From the NCBI RefSeq assembly GCF_000429665.1, contig NZ_AUCH01000004.1, positions 219,685 through 283,684 on the forward strand: 64,000 nt of DNA, written 5' to 3'. Below, piece by piece: positions 33,571 through 42,356 of the stretch. The notes under the pieces were generated by a model. It saw only the letters and a program-made list of their open reading frames with translations. It did no database searches and was not told the DNA's origin. Position 1 is the first letter of the stretch, and the number at the start of each line of letters is the position of its first letter. Both the position numbers and the translations under genes were made by a program. This DNA comes from Azovibrio restrictus DSM 23866. Its GTDB lineage: Bacteria > Pseudomonadota > Gammaproteobacteria > Burkholderiales > Rhodocyclaceae.

Positions 33571-34479
33571 ATGGTTAGTGGCAGCGAGGAACCGGGAGGA
33601 GGGGGGCTGGCATTTACCGCCTTTCCGCCCCGACCGGAACTTTCCGGGCTGATTCAGCCCATTCTGGTCATGGGACTGGATGGATGCAGCTCGGCGCTGC
33701 CGGCCACCTTGAGCCCCGGCATCCTGGTCATGGCTCGGGGCGGGCTCTCTCTTCCTGGTGTAGGGCCTCTGCCTCGGGCCTGCCTGTGCGGGCCTACCAT
33801 GGAGCCCCGGGTTTCCCGGGCCTGCCCGGGGACGGTCAGCATCAGCCTGATGTTTACTCCGGGCTGTCTGGATAGCGCCCTGGGCCCCGGAGTACATGAA
33901 TTCCGCGGCCAGATTTTGCCCCTGGAGCAGTTCTTCGGTGAGGGGCCGGTGGCCCGGTTGCTGGAGCAGGTGGACGAGCAGGCAAGTCCAGCCGTTTGGG
34001 TGGCGGCCCTGCAGGGGCTGGTGCTGGAACGGTTGCGCCAGGATGCCCTGGCCCGGGCCTACGGCCAGTGGCGGCTTTCCCGGGGCGGGTTGTTTTTGCC
34101 CCTGGAGCGGATGGCAAAGGAGCTGGGGTTGGGCGAGCGGCAACTGGAGCGCCGGGTGAAGCGCAGTTTCGGACTCAACATCCGTGATCTGCGGCGCACC
34201 ACCCGGTTCGGATTTGCCCTGGCGGCCCTGTGTGCCGGCAGGGCACGGGGACGGGGCGGGGTGGCACGCCTGGCCCAGGATTATGGTTATTACGATCTGG
34301 CGCACATGGACAGGGATTTCCAGGCCCTGGCCGGCCTCTCTCCTTCCGGAATCCTGGCGGCTGCAGCCGGGGATGACCCGGCTTACTGGCTTTACCGTTT
34401 CAAGCGCGGTGATTTTCGGGCCCTGTTTTTGCCCGATGATGTCGCCTCCATACAATCCAGCCTGTTTCCCGGTACCTAG
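33571..34479 (+). CDS. AraC-type transcriptional regulator
   Basis: A 302-residue protein with a C-terminal AraC-type helix-turn-helix region (about 185-270; RMAKELGLGERQLERRVKRSFGLNIRDLRRTTRFGFAL, then ARLAQDYGYYDLAHMDRDFQALAGLSPS). The N-terminal half is a variable sensor domain of the DUF6597 type. The start at 33571 follows GGAGGAGGG; earlier in-frame ATGs (33526, 33556) are possible. It precedes the nuoB-like gene by 32 bases. Target unknown. Confidence 0.78.
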   Translation: MVSGSEEPGGGGLAFTAFPPRPELSGLIQPILVMGLDGCSSALPATLSPGILVMARGGLSLPGVGPLPRACLCGPTMEPRVSRACPGTVSISLMFTPGCLDSALGPGVHEFRGQILPLEQFFGEGPVARLLEQVDEQASPAVWVAALQGLVLERLRQDALARAYGQWRLSRGGLFLPLERMAKELGLGERQLERRVKRSFGLNIRDLRRTTRFGFALAALCAGRARGRGGVARLAQDYGYYDLAHMDRDFQALAGLSPSGILAAAAGDDPAYWLYRFKRGDFRALFLPDDVASIQSSLFPGT

Positions 34480-34511
34480 ACTGACCGCCGTTCCAATTCC
34501 GGGAGGTGGTG

Positions 34512-35009
34512 ATGTCATTGGATGGCGGTTTGCAAGGGGAAGGGTATTTCCTGACCCGTCTGGATGATCTGGCGCAGTTGGTGCGTACCAACAGCTTGTG
34601 GTTTTTGACTTTTGGCCTGGCTTGCTGCGCCGTGGAGATGATACACGCGGCCTCTTCCCGCTATGACCTGGACCGCTTCGGGGTCATGCCCAGGGCCAGC
34701 CCGCGCCAGGCTGACCTGATGATCGTGGCGGGTACGCTGACCAACAAGATGGCCCGGGCCCTGCGCAAGATCTATGACCAGATGGCGGAGCCTCGTTACG
34801 TGATTTCCATGGGGTCCTGCGCCAATGGCGGCGGCTACTACCATTATTCCTACTCGGTGGTGCGCGGCTGTGACCGCATCCTGCCCGTGGACATCTACGT
34901 TCCCGGCTGTCCGCCCACGGCCGAGGCCCTGATCTACGGAATCCTGCAACTGCAGAACCGGGTGCGCCGAGACGGCCTGCTGGCCAGGGGAGAGATACAA
35001 CGGGGCTGA
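34512..35009 (+). CDS. Stand-alone NuoB-like NADH:quinone oxidoreductase subunit
   Basis: A 165-residue NuoB (complex I 20-kDa subunit) homologue. All four iron-sulfur cluster N2 ligands are present: Cys38, Cys39 (FGLACCAVEM), Cys103 (GSCANGGG) and Cys133 (VPGCPPTAEAL). Complex I genes normally sit in a 13- or 14-gene operon; none is visible within at least 20 kb on either side. It is therefore an extra copy or a subunit of some other electron-transfer complex. The N-terminus differs from typical NuoB, while the core is highly conserved. GGGAGG precedes the ATG by 5 bases. Confidence 0.9.
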   Translation: MSLDGGLQGEGYFLTRLDDLAQLVRTNSLWFLTFGLACCAVEMIHAASSRYDLDRFGVMPRASPRQADLMIVAGTLTNKMARALRKIYDQMAEPRYVISMGSCANGGGYYHYSYSVVRGCDRILPVDIYVPGCPPTAEALIYGILQLQNRVRRDGLLARGEIQRG

Positions 35010-35075
35010 TCCGCCTTGCGTCGCCCGTGAAGCTGCAGTACTTTCCCGGGCCCGATAGCCAGGAGTTGGATTCCC

Positions 35076-36215
35076 GTGAGCGAAGCCGTACTGATGCAAT
35101 GGCAGGAACAGGGCCAGCCCATGGCGGCCCCCTGGCAGTCCGAAGCCGGCCTGCCGCCGCCGAAGAAGGTGCAGCTGGCGGATGACACCTTGAGCGCCGA
35201 CGCGGCCTACCGGCTTGTTTCCCAGGGCACGGCCCTGCTTTGGCGGGGGGATTTTCACAATGCCCGGCAATTGCTCCAGGCTCTGGGGCGGCGGCTGGAG
35301 AAGAAGCCCGGGCGCAATGGCAAGGCCGAAGCTGCCCTGGCGCCCCGGGATGCCTTCAACCGGCACCGCCTGGCCCAGTCCCAGCGGGCCCGCCTTCTGG
35401 GCATGTTGCTGATCCAGGTGGAGGCCGGCTACCGGATTCCTCTGCGCCGGGCGCCGGAGGTGGTGGTGGCCTGCGCCGAGGTGCTGGGGCCGGAGCGGGG
35501 GGCGTTCGTGATCTCCCTGCGGGAACTGCTGGGCCTGGTCAGCGCCCACGAGTGGCGCAAGAAGGGGGTGGCGCTGGCCGCCCTGGGCGGGGCCCGCATT
35601 CATCCCCATTACGGGGTCTATTCCCCGGTGCGGGGCGAGTATCTGGATTTGGTGGCGGCGGCGCCTTTACCTGCGTGTGCTGTGGCTTTCGATATCGGCA
35701 CCGGCACTGGGGTGCTGGCGGCGCTGCTGGCGCAGCGGGGGGTGGCGAAGGTGGTGGCCACGGACATGAGTCAGCGGGCCCTGGCCTGCGCCCGGGAGAA
35801 CCTGGTGCGGCTGGAACTGGCGGAACGGGTGGAATTGCGGGAAGCCGACCTGTTTCCCCCGGGCCGGGCCGGCCTGATCGTCTGCAACCCCCCCTGGTTG
35901 CCGGCCCGGCCCAGTTCTCCCATCGAATACGCGGTCTATGACCCGGACAGCCGCATGCTGAAGGGTTTTCTCGCCGGTCTGGCGGCGCACATGGAAGAGG
36001 GCGGGGAGGGCTGGCTGATCATTTCCGATCTGGCCGAGCACCTGGGCCTGCGCAGCCGGGAGGAACTGCTGGGGTGGATCGCCGCCGCCGGCCTCAGGGT
36101 GCTGCAAAAGCATGACATCCGCCCCCGCCACCCCAAGGCCATGGACCCGGACGATCCCCTGCACCAGGCCCGGGCGGCGGAAGTCACTTCCCTCTGGCGG
36201 CTGGGGGCTATTTAG
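35076..36215 (+). CDS. Class I SAM-dependent methyltransferase (HemK/RlmF-like)
   Basis: A 379-residue protein with GTG start. The SAM loop is FDIGTGTG (205-212) and the catalytic NPPW motif is at 271-274, as in N6-adenine and glutamine methyltransferases. An unusual 190-residue N-terminal extension contains a KKPGRNGKAE basic patch and a helical region; this may recognise RNA or protein. It lies 67 bases after nuoB and is convergent with the unknown gene at 36208, with an 8-base overlap. Confidence 0.78.
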   Translation: MSEAVLMQWQEQGQPMAAPWQSEAGLPPPKKVQLADDTLSADAAYRLVSQGTALLWRGDFHNARQLLQALGRRLEKKPGRNGKAEAALAPRDAFNRHRLAQSQRARLLGMLLIQVEAGYRIPLRRAPEVVVACAEVLGPERGAFVISLRELLGLVSAHEWRKKGVALAALGGARIHPHYGVYSPVRGEYLDLVAAAPLPACAVAFDIGTGTGVLAALLAQRGVAKVVATDMSQRALACARENLVRLELAERVELREADLFPPGRAGLIVCNPPWLPARPSSPIEYAVYDPDSRMLKGFLAGLAAHMEEGGEGWLIISDLAEHLGLRSREELLGWIAAAGLRVLQKHDIRPRHPKAMDPDDPLHQARAAEVTSLWRLGAI

Positions 36216-36894
36216 CCGGGGCTGCCTCTTTCTGGCGGGCCAGCAGGGGCGCCCGGATGCGGCTTTCGAATTCCCGGGGCTGCACGTACTGGAGCAGTTC
36301 CTTGCCCTTGGTGTCGAGGACGATGTCCAGGCCCTTGGCCGGGTAGAGGTAGTGGGTCAGGGTCTCGGAGAGCTGGATTTTTTCCGCCGGCTGGCCGAAG
36401 CGCTGGATCAGGGTGGCCTCATCCAGGTTCACGCTGGGAATCAGGCTGATGGCCTGGACCGGCGTCTGTTCCGCCCGGGCCAGGTCTTCCGGATGCAGGG
36501 TGATCTTCTTGGTGGTGCTCTCCATGTGCTCGGCTTTCAGGGCCCGTTCGCGCATGGCGTTGATCTTGTCCGGGTCCTGTTCCAGGGTCAGGATCAGGCG
36601 GCCGAGGATGAAGCCCAGGGGCAGCTGGGCGTAATAGCCTTCCAGGCTGCCCACCTCGTCCGGCGCGGCGATGATGGCGACTTCCAGTTCCTGGCCCAGG
36701 TGCTGGCGGACATCGGCGAGGGTGCTGCTGCCCAGGGTGAGGCCGAACACCTGGCTGCGGCCCTGCTCGTCCACGCTGATCTGCCAGGGCAGGTTCTGCT
36801 CCATGTTGGCCTTGTCCGGGCCGCCGGAAGGCAGGAAAAAGGGCAGGATCAGGGCCAGCAGGACCAGGGCGATGACGGACAGGGCGGCTTTCAT
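36208..36894 (-). CDS. Conserved-looking inner-membrane-anchored protein, unknown
   Basis: A 228-residue protein. Residues 4-21 are a hydrophobic anchor or signal, and the rest is predicted periplasmic. Segments such as FGLTLGSSTLADVRQHLGQ and TLIQRFGQPAEKIQLSETLTHYLYPAKGLDIVLD resemble the repeated small beta-lactamase-inhibitor-like folds seen in several betaproteobacterial proteins (a guess). No catalytic motif recognised. Convergent overlap of 8 bases with the methyltransferase gene. Confidence 0.6.
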   Translation of the reverse strand: MKAALSVIALVLLALILPFFLPSGGPDKANMEQNLPWQISVDEQGRSQVFGLTLGSSTLADVRQHLGQELEVAIIAAPDEVGSLEGYYAQLPLGFILGRLILTLEQDPDKINAMRERALKAEHMESTTKKITLHPEDLARAEQTPVQAISLIPSVNLDEATLIQRFGQPAEKIQLSETLTHYLYPAKGLDIVLDTKGKELLQYVQPREFESRIRAPLLARQKEAAPAK

Positions 36895-37074
36895 GGGCGG
36901 TACCGGAGAGAAACGAGGCCCCGCATTCTGCCACAGGGGGGCGGGGCTGAAGGCAGCAGGCGGGAAAACTGGCGGGAATGAGGGGGTTCAACGTATCCTT
37001 GCGCCCGGGAAAACAAACCAGAAAATCAGGCCCCCGGGGATACCCTCTCCTGGGGCGGGGAAAAGAGCGACAGC

Positions 37075-38217
37075 ATGACGGTAAAACTGCACATCATCCA
37101 ATCCGCCGACGATCCGGCCATCGCGCACGTCCGCCAGTTCTTCCGCAACTACGCGGCTTGGCTGGGGGTGGATCTCTCCTTCCAGAATTTCGACCAGGAA
37201 ATGGCCTCCCTGCCCGGGGCTTACAGCGCCCCCCAGGGGCGGCTGTTCTTCGCCGAGCTCCAGGGCCGGCCGGCCGGCTGCGTCGGCATCCGCTCCCTCT
37301 CCGACGGCATGTGCGAGATGAAGCGCCTGTACGTGAGCCCCGAAGAACGGGGCCACGGGGTCGGCACCCAGCTGGCCCTGGCGGCCATCCGGGCGGCCAA
37401 GGAAATGGGCTACCGGCGCATCATGCTGGACACCATGCCCACCATGCGCATGGCCGTGAAGATGTACCGGGAACTGGGCTTTCACGAGGCCCCGGCCTAT
37501 TACCCCTCACCCATCGAGGGCACCATCTTCCTTTCCCTGGACCTGGAAAACTGGTCCGAGGAGGAGGTGCGCAATGAAAACCTGTCCCACCTGTTCGACT
37601 TCAATCGGGCCTGGTCGCGCCAGATGCAGACTGTGGACCCCGGCTACTTCGACAAGCTCTCCCAGCTGCAGAACCCGGAATACCTGTGGATAGGCTGTTC
37701 CGACTCCCGGGTGCCGGCCAACCAGATCGTCGGCCTGCTGCCCGGTGAGGTGTTCGTGCATCGCAACGTGGCCAACGTGGTGGTGCATACGGACCTGAAC
37801 TGCCTTTCGGTGATCCAGTTTGCCGTGGATGTGCTCAAGGTGAAGCACATCATGGTGGTGGGGCACTACGGCTGCGGCGGCGTCAAGGCAGCCCTGAACA
37901 AGGACCGGGCCGGCCTGGTGGACATCTGGCTGCGCCACGTCCAGGACGTGCACCAGAAGCATCTGGAAGCGGTGGACCAGCTCCCCGTGGAGCAGCGCCA
38001 CGACCGGCTCTGTGAGCTGAACGTGCTGGAGCAGGTGACCAACATCTGCCAGACCTATGTGGTCCAGGATGCCTGGAAGCGGGGCCAGAACCTCACCATC
38101 CACAGCTGGATCTACGGCCTCAAGGACGGCCTGGTGCGGGACCTGGGCATGACCGTGAATTGCCCTGAAGACATGCTGCCCCGTTACACCGCGGCCCTGG
38201 GCGCCCTGTCCGCCTGA
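37075..38217 (+). CDS. can: GNAT acetyltransferase fused to beta-carbonic anhydrase
   Basis: A 380-residue fusion. Residues 1-160 are a GNAT domain with acetyl-CoA loop EERGHGVGTQL (91-100) and MYRELGF. Residues 168-380 are a Can-type beta-carbonic anhydrase, very close to E. coli Can, with zinc ligands Cys208, His264 and Cys267 and catalytic Asp210-Arg212. No stop separates the domains; the join WSEEEVRNENLSHLF is short. A GTG at 37567 (residue 165) could still give a separate carbonic anhydrase, but its ribosome site is poor. Function: CO2/bicarbonate interconversion, plus an unknown N-acetylation. Confidence 0.88.
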   Translation: MTVKLHIIQSADDPAIAHVRQFFRNYAAWLGVDLSFQNFDQEMASLPGAYSAPQGRLFFAELQGRPAGCVGIRSLSDGMCEMKRLYVSPEERGHGVGTQLALAAIRAAKEMGYRRIMLDTMPTMRMAVKMYRELGFHEAPAYYPSPIEGTIFLSLDLENWSEEEVRNENLSHLFDFNRAWSRQMQTVDPGYFDKLSQLQNPEYLWIGCSDSRVPANQIVGLLPGEVFVHRNVANVVVHTDLNCLSVIQFAVDVLKVKHIMVVGHYGCGGVKAALNKDRAGLVDIWLRHVQDVHQKHLEAVDQLPVEQRHDRLCELNVLEQVTNICQTYVVQDAWKRGQNLTIHSWIYGLKDGLVRDLGMTVNCPEDMLPRYTAALGALSA

Positions 38218-38226
38218 CACCACGGA

Positions 38227-38247
38227 GCCCGGGCCCCCGGCCCGGGC
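38227..38247 (+). terminator. GC-rich hairpin after the GNAT-carbonic anhydrase gene
   Basis: GCCCGGG (38227-38233) and CCCGGGC (38241-38247) form a 7-bp stem with a 7-base loop, 10 bases after the stop. There is no T tract, so it is a weak or factor-assisted terminator candidate. Confidence 0.4.
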
Positions 38248-38312
38248 GCGCTGGTTGATCCGCTTGTCCCTGATGGAGGAGCATCCGGAAACAGCTTGTG
38301 GCTCGACTAACA

Positions 38313-38330
38313 TTTCAATTATTATTGAAA
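38313..38330. promoter_or_regulatory. ArsR operator (inverted repeat) over a promoter
   Basis: TTTCAAT (38313-38319) and ATTGAAA (38324-38330) form a perfect 7-bp inverted repeat with a TATT spacer, one base before the arsR ATG. TATTAT (38320-38325) in it can act as -10, with TTGTGG 18 bases upstream as -35. ArsR repressors usually bind such imperfect TTCAA palindromes over the promoter. If this is the -10, arsR is leaderless. Confidence 0.65.
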
Positions 38331-38331
38331 C

Positions 38332-38670
38332 ATGGAAATAAAAATTGCCCTGGCGGCCCTGGGGGCCCTGGCTCAGGAAACCCGTCTGCTCATCTTCCGC
38401 ATGCTGGTCCAGGCCGGGCCGGAGGGGCTTTCCGTGGGCCGTATCGCCGACAAGCTGGACACCGAGCCCAATGGCCGCCTGAGTTTTCACCTGAAGGAGC
38501 TGGTGCGGGCGGGGCTGGTGACGGCCACCCAATCCGGCCGCTTCATTTTCTATTCGGCCAACTACCCGGTCATGAACGATCTGCTGGCCTACCTGACCGA
38601 GCATTGCTGCGCCGGGGAGTCCTGCGGCGAGGTAGTCCATGGCTGTACCAATTTGGAGAACCCGTCATGA
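38332..38670 (+). CDS. arsR: ArsR-family As(III)-responsive repressor
   Basis: A 112-residue winged-helix repressor: ALAQETRLLIFRMLVQAG, RIADKL, GRLSFHLKELVRAGLV. Cysteines 92, 93, 98 and 105 (HCCAGESCG, HGC) are in the C-terminal tail, as in the AfArsR type where Cys95, 96 and 102 bind arsenite, not the helix-3 CVC type of R773. No ribosome-binding site precedes the ATG. It overlaps arsC by 4 bases. Operator at 38313-38330. Confidence 0.92.
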   Translation: MEIKIALAALGALAQETRLLIFRMLVQAGPEGLSVGRIADKLDTEPNGRLSFHLKELVRAGLVTATQSGRFIFYSANYPVMNDLLAYLTEHCCAGESCGEVVHGCTNLENPS

Positions 38671-39170
38671 CCATCAACATCCTGGTGCTGTGCACCGGTA
38701 ATTCTGCCCGCTCCATCCTGGCCGAGGCCCTGTTCAACCACCTTGGCGATCAGGAAAACCCTGGGCGTATCCGCGCCTTCTCGGCCGGCAGCCAGCCGAC
38801 CGGCACGGTCAATCCGCTTGCACTGGAAACCCTGGCCAGCCATGGCGTGCCGCTGCCCGAAGCACGCAGCAAGTCGTGGGACGAGTTCGCCGCCCCCGGC
38901 GCACCGGCCATCGATTTCATCTTCACCGTCTGCGCCTCGGCGGCCGGCGAAGCCTGCCCGATCTGGCCGGGCCACCCGACCACCGCCCACTGGGGCATCG
39001 CCGACCCGGCCCACGTCGAGCCGCTGGCGGCGCGCCGTACCGCCTTCGAGGACGCCTACCGCAAGCTGTGCCAACGCATCGAGGCCTTCGTCGCGCTACC
39101 GCTGGAGACCCTGAGTGCAGCGGAAATCGCCGCCGCCGCCAAACGGATTCATCAGGAGAGCGAAGCATGA
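38667..39170 (+). CDS. arsC: Arsenate reductase, low-molecular-weight phosphatase type
   Basis: A 167-residue ArsC of the LMW-PTP family. P-loop C9-T-G-N-S-A-R15 contains the nucleophile; Cys89 and Cys97 (FTVCASAAGEACP) supply the disulfide relay, so thioredoxin coupling is expected. It reduces arsenate to arsenite, the substrate of the following exporter. It overlaps both arsR and acr3 by 4 bases, a tightly coupled operon. Confidence 0.92.
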   Translation: MTINILVLCTGNSARSILAEALFNHLGDQENPGRIRAFSAGSQPTGTVNPLALETLASHGVPLPEARSKSWDEFAAPGAPAIDFIFTVCASAAGEACPIWPGHPTTAHWGIADPAHVEPLAARRTAFEDAYRKLCQRIEAFVALPLETLSAAEIAAAAKRIHQESEA

Positions 39171-40252
39171 GCGCCCAGTGCGGCGTCGCCGCGAAACAGG
39201 CCGCCGGAGCGCCGATGAGCGTTTTCGAGCGCTATCTGACGGTCTGGGTCTTCCTCTGCATCGTCGCCGGCATCGCGCTCGGCCAGGCAATGCCCGGCGT
39301 CTTCCAGGCCATCGGCCGCCTGGAGGTGGCGCAGGTGAACCTGCCGGTCGGCCTGCTGATCTGGGTGATGATCATCCCGATGCTGGTCAAGGTCGATTTC
39401 GCCGCCTTGCACGAGGTACGCCAGCACGGGCGCGGCATCGGCGTCACGCTGTTCGTGAACTGGCTGGTCAAGCCCTTCTCGATGGCCTTCCTCGGCTGGC
39501 TGTTCATTCGCCATCTATTCGCCCCGCTGCTGCCGGCGGAACAGATCGACAGCTACATCGCCGGCCTCATCCTGCTCGCCGCCGCGCCGTGCACGGCGAT
39601 GGTCTTCGTCTGGAGCCGGCTGAGCGACGGCGATCCGCTGTTCACCCTATCGCAGGTAGCGGTCAACGACAGCATCATGGTCTTCGCCTTCGCGCCGCTG
39701 GTCGCCTTCCTGCTCGGCATTTCGGCGATCACCGTGCCATGGGCGACGCTGCTGACCTCGGTCGTCCTCTACATCGTCATCCCCGTGATCCTGGCGCAGT
39801 TCTGGCGCAAGGCGCTGCTGACCAAGGGCCAGGCGCACTTCGACGCGGCCATGGCGAAGATCGGCCCGTGGTCGATCGCCGCCCTGCTGGCGACGCTGGT
39901 GCTGCTGTTCGCCTTCCAGGGCGAGGCCATCCTGAAGCAGCCGCTGGTCATCGCCCTGCTGGCGGTGCCGATCCTGATCCAGGTCTTCTTCAACTCGGCG
40001 CTCGCCTACTGGCTTAACCGGGCGCTCGGCGAGAAGCACAACATCGCCTGCCCGTCGGCGCTGATCGGCGCCTCCAACTTCTTCGAACTGGCGGTTGCCG
40101 CCGCCATCAGCCTGTTCGGCTTCGAGTCCGGCGCCGCCCTGGCGACCGTGGTCGGCGTGCTGATCGAAGTCCCGGTAATGCTGCTCGTCGTCAAGGTCGT
40201 CAATGCCAGCAAGGGCTGGTACGAAAAAGGAGTCCATCATGAAAAAGCTTGA
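39167..40252 (+). CDS. acr3: Acr3-type arsenite efflux permease
   Basis: A 361-residue inner-membrane protein with about ten helices (first about 21-42). The conserved APCTAMVFVWS motif carries the essential Cys of Acr3 transporters; LIWVMIIPMLVKVDF and NWLVKPFSMA also fit. It exports arsenite, alone or with ArsA. Overlaps arsC by 4 and arsD by 14 bases. It is Acr3-type and not the ArsB type, although ArsB is the classic partner of ArsA. Confidence 0.92.
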   Translation: MSAQCGVAAKQAAGAPMSVFERYLTVWVFLCIVAGIALGQAMPGVFQAIGRLEVAQVNLPVGLLIWVMIIPMLVKVDFAALHEVRQHGRGIGVTLFVNWLVKPFSMAFLGWLFIRHLFAPLLPAEQIDSYIAGLILLAAAPCTAMVFVWSRLSDGDPLFTLSQVAVNDSIMVFAFAPLVAFLLGISAITVPWATLLTSVVLYIVIPVILAQFWRKALLTKGQAHFDAAMAKIGPWSIAALLATLVLLFAFQGEAILKQPLVIALLAVPILIQVFFNSALAYWLNRALGEKHNIACPSALIGASNFFELAVAAAISLFGFESGAALATVVGVLIEVPVMLLVVKVVNASKGWYEKGVHHEKA

Positions 40253-40601
40253 AGTCTACGATCCCGCCATGTGCTGCTCGACCGGCGTCTGCGGCGTCGA
40301 TGTCGATCCGGTGCTCGTCCAGTTCGCCGCCGATCTCGCCTGGGTCGGCGAGCAGGGCGTTGCCGTCCAGCGCTACAACCTCGGCCAGGAGCCGCAGGCC
40401 TTCGCCGCCAACCCGGCGGTGGTCAAGGAAATGGAAGCCGGCATCGACCGCCTGCCGATCATCGCCATCGACGGCCAGATCGTCACCACCGGCCTTTACC
40501 CCTCGCGCGCGCAACTGGCGCAGAAGCTCGGCCTGACGCTGAGCAGCGACGAAGAAGCGCCGAAAAAATCCTGCTGCTCGCCGAAATCCGGCTGCTGCTG
40601 A
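40239..40601 (+). CDS. arsD: ArsD arsenic metallochaperone
   Basis: A 120-residue ArsD. The metal-binding cysteines Cys12, Cys13 and Cys18 (MCCSTGVC) are present, and the C-terminus has the extra vicinal pairs SCCSP and GCC, as in the E. coli R773 protein. It delivers arsenite to ArsA. The thioredoxin-like fold regions IIAIDGQIVTTGLYPS match. Located directly before arsA with a 9-base gap. Confidence 0.92.
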   Translation: MKKLEVYDPAMCCSTGVCGVDVDPVLVQFAADLAWVGEQGVAVQRYNLGQEPQAFAANPAVVKEMEAGIDRLPIIAIDGQIVTTGLYPSRAQLAQKLGLTLSSDEEAPKKSCCSPKSGCC

Positions 40602-40610
40602 GGAATTGCC

Positions 40611-42356
40611 ATGATCGAACTGAACGGTACACCGCGTTACCTCTTCTTCACCGGCAAGGGCGGCGTCGGCAAGACCTCGCTCTCCTGCGCGACCGGGCTG
40701 GCGCTGGCCGAACAGGGGAAACGGGTGCTGATCGTCAGTACCGATCCGGCATCGAATCTCGATGAAGTGCTGGAAACGGCGCTCGCCGGCACGCCGACAC
40801 CGATACGCGGCGTGCCCGGCCTGTCGGCGCTGAACATCGACCCGGAGGCGGCGGCCGCCGCCTACCGCGAGCGGATGGTCGCCCCCTACCGCAACCTCCT
40901 GCCGGCGGCGGCGATCCAGAGCATGGAAGAACAGTTCTCCGGCGCCTGCACGGTCGAGATCGCGGCCTTCGACGAGTTCGCCAAGCTGCTCGGCGATGCC
41001 GTCGCCACAGAAAACTTCGACCACGTCATCTTCGACACCGCGCCGACCGGCCACACGCTGCGCCTGCTGACCCTGCCGTCGGCGTGGAGCGGCTACATCG
41101 ACAGCAACCAGGGCGGCGCCTCCTGCCTCGGCCCGCTGGCCGGGCTGGAAAAGCAGAAGGCCTTGTACGCGGCGACGGTCGACCGCCTGTCCGACCCGGC
41201 GCAGACGCGCGTCGTCCTGGTCGCCCGGGCCGACAGCGCGGCGCTGCGCGAAGCGGAACGCACGCGTCACGAACTGGCCGAACTCGGCGTCGGCAACCTG
41301 CACCTGATCGTCAACGGCCTGTTCTCGGCCCGTTCGGACGACGCCATCGCCCTGGCCATGGACAAGCGCAGCAGCGCTGCCCTGCTCGCCATGCCGCCCG
41401 GTCTGGCCGGACTGCCGCGGCAGGTCGTCCCCTTCCTGCCGCGCGGCACGGTCGGGCTCGACGCCCTGCGCGCCATCGTCGATCCGGCCGCCGTCGCCAC
41501 GCCGACGCGCCCGGCCGACGCCAACACGCCGCTGCCCGGCGGCCTCGGCGCGCTGATCGACGAACTGGCCAGCGCCGGCCACGGCGTGGTCATGACCATG
41601 GGTAAAGGCGGCGTCGGCAAGACCACCGTCGCTGCGGCCGTCGCCATCGCCCTGGCCCGGCGCGGACACCAGGTGCATCTATCGACCACCGACCCGGCCG
41701 CCCATGTCGCCGCTGCCGTCGGCAGCGAAATTCCCGGGCTTTCGGTCAGCCGCATCGACCCTGCCGCCGAAGTGGCCGCTTACACCGAAGAAGTATTGAG
41801 CAAGGCGCGCGGCACGCTCGACGCCAGCGCGCTGGCGCTGCTCGAAGAAGACCTGCGCTCGCCGTGCACCGAGGAAATCGCCGTCTTCCGCGCCTTCGCC
41901 CGCGAGGTCGATCGCGGCAGTGACGGTTTCGTCGTTCTCGACACCGCGCCGACCGGCCACACCATCCTGCTGCTCGACGCCGCCGAAGCCTACCACCGCG
42001 AAGTGCTGCGCACCCGCGGCGAGATGCCGGCAGCCGTGACGCAGTTGCTGCCGCGCCTGCGCGACCCGGCCTTCACCCATGTTCTGGTCGTCACGCTACC
42101 GGAAGCAACACCGGTGCACGAGGCCGAACGCCTGCAGGGCGACCTCGCCCGCGCCGGCATCAAGCCGTGGGCCTGGGTCATCGAACAGAGCCTGCTCGCC
42201 AGCGGCAGCCGCGATCCGCTGCTGTCACTGCGTGGAGCTTACGAAATCCCGTTCATCCGCCGCGTTGCCGATACGCTGGCCCCGCGCTGCGCGCTGGTTC
42301 CGTGGCTGGCGGTGGCGCCGGTCGGCGGCGAAGGCTTGCGCCAGCTCGATGCCTGA
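40611..42356 (+). CDS. arsA: ArsA arsenite-pump ATPase
   Basis: A 581-residue protein with two homologous ATPase halves. Walker A loops are GKGGVGKTS at 15-23 and GKGGVGKTT near 331; the DTAPTGHT signature occurs in both. The three arsenite-binding cysteines lie in FSGACTVE, GGASCLGP and RSPCTEEI. It docks to Acr3 and couples ATP hydrolysis to arsenite extrusion, receiving the metalloid from ArsD. Overlaps the sigma-factor gene by 8 bases. Confidence 0.93.
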   Translation: MIELNGTPRYLFFTGKGGVGKTSLSCATGLALAEQGKRVLIVSTDPASNLDEVLETALAGTPTPIRGVPGLSALNIDPEAAAAAYRERMVAPYRNLLPAAAIQSMEEQFSGACTVEIAAFDEFAKLLGDAVATENFDHVIFDTAPTGHTLRLLTLPSAWSGYIDSNQGGASCLGPLAGLEKQKALYAATVDRLSDPAQTRVVLVARADSAALREAERTRHELAELGVGNLHLIVNGLFSARSDDAIALAMDKRSSAALLAMPPGLAGLPRQVVPFLPRGTVGLDALRAIVDPAAVATPTRPADANTPLPGGLGALIDELASAGHGVVMTMGKGGVGKTTVAAAVAIALARRGHQVHLSTTDPAAHVAAAVGSEIPGLSVSRIDPAAEVAAYTEEVLSKARGTLDASALALLEEDLRSPCTEEIAVFRAFAREVDRGSDGFVVLDTAPTGHTILLLDAAEAYHREVLRTRGEMPAAVTQLLPRLRDPAFTHVLVVTLPEATPVHEAERLQGDLARAGIKPWAWVIEQSLLASGSRDPLLSLRGAYEIPFIRRVADTLAPRCALVPWLAVAPVGGEGLRQLDA

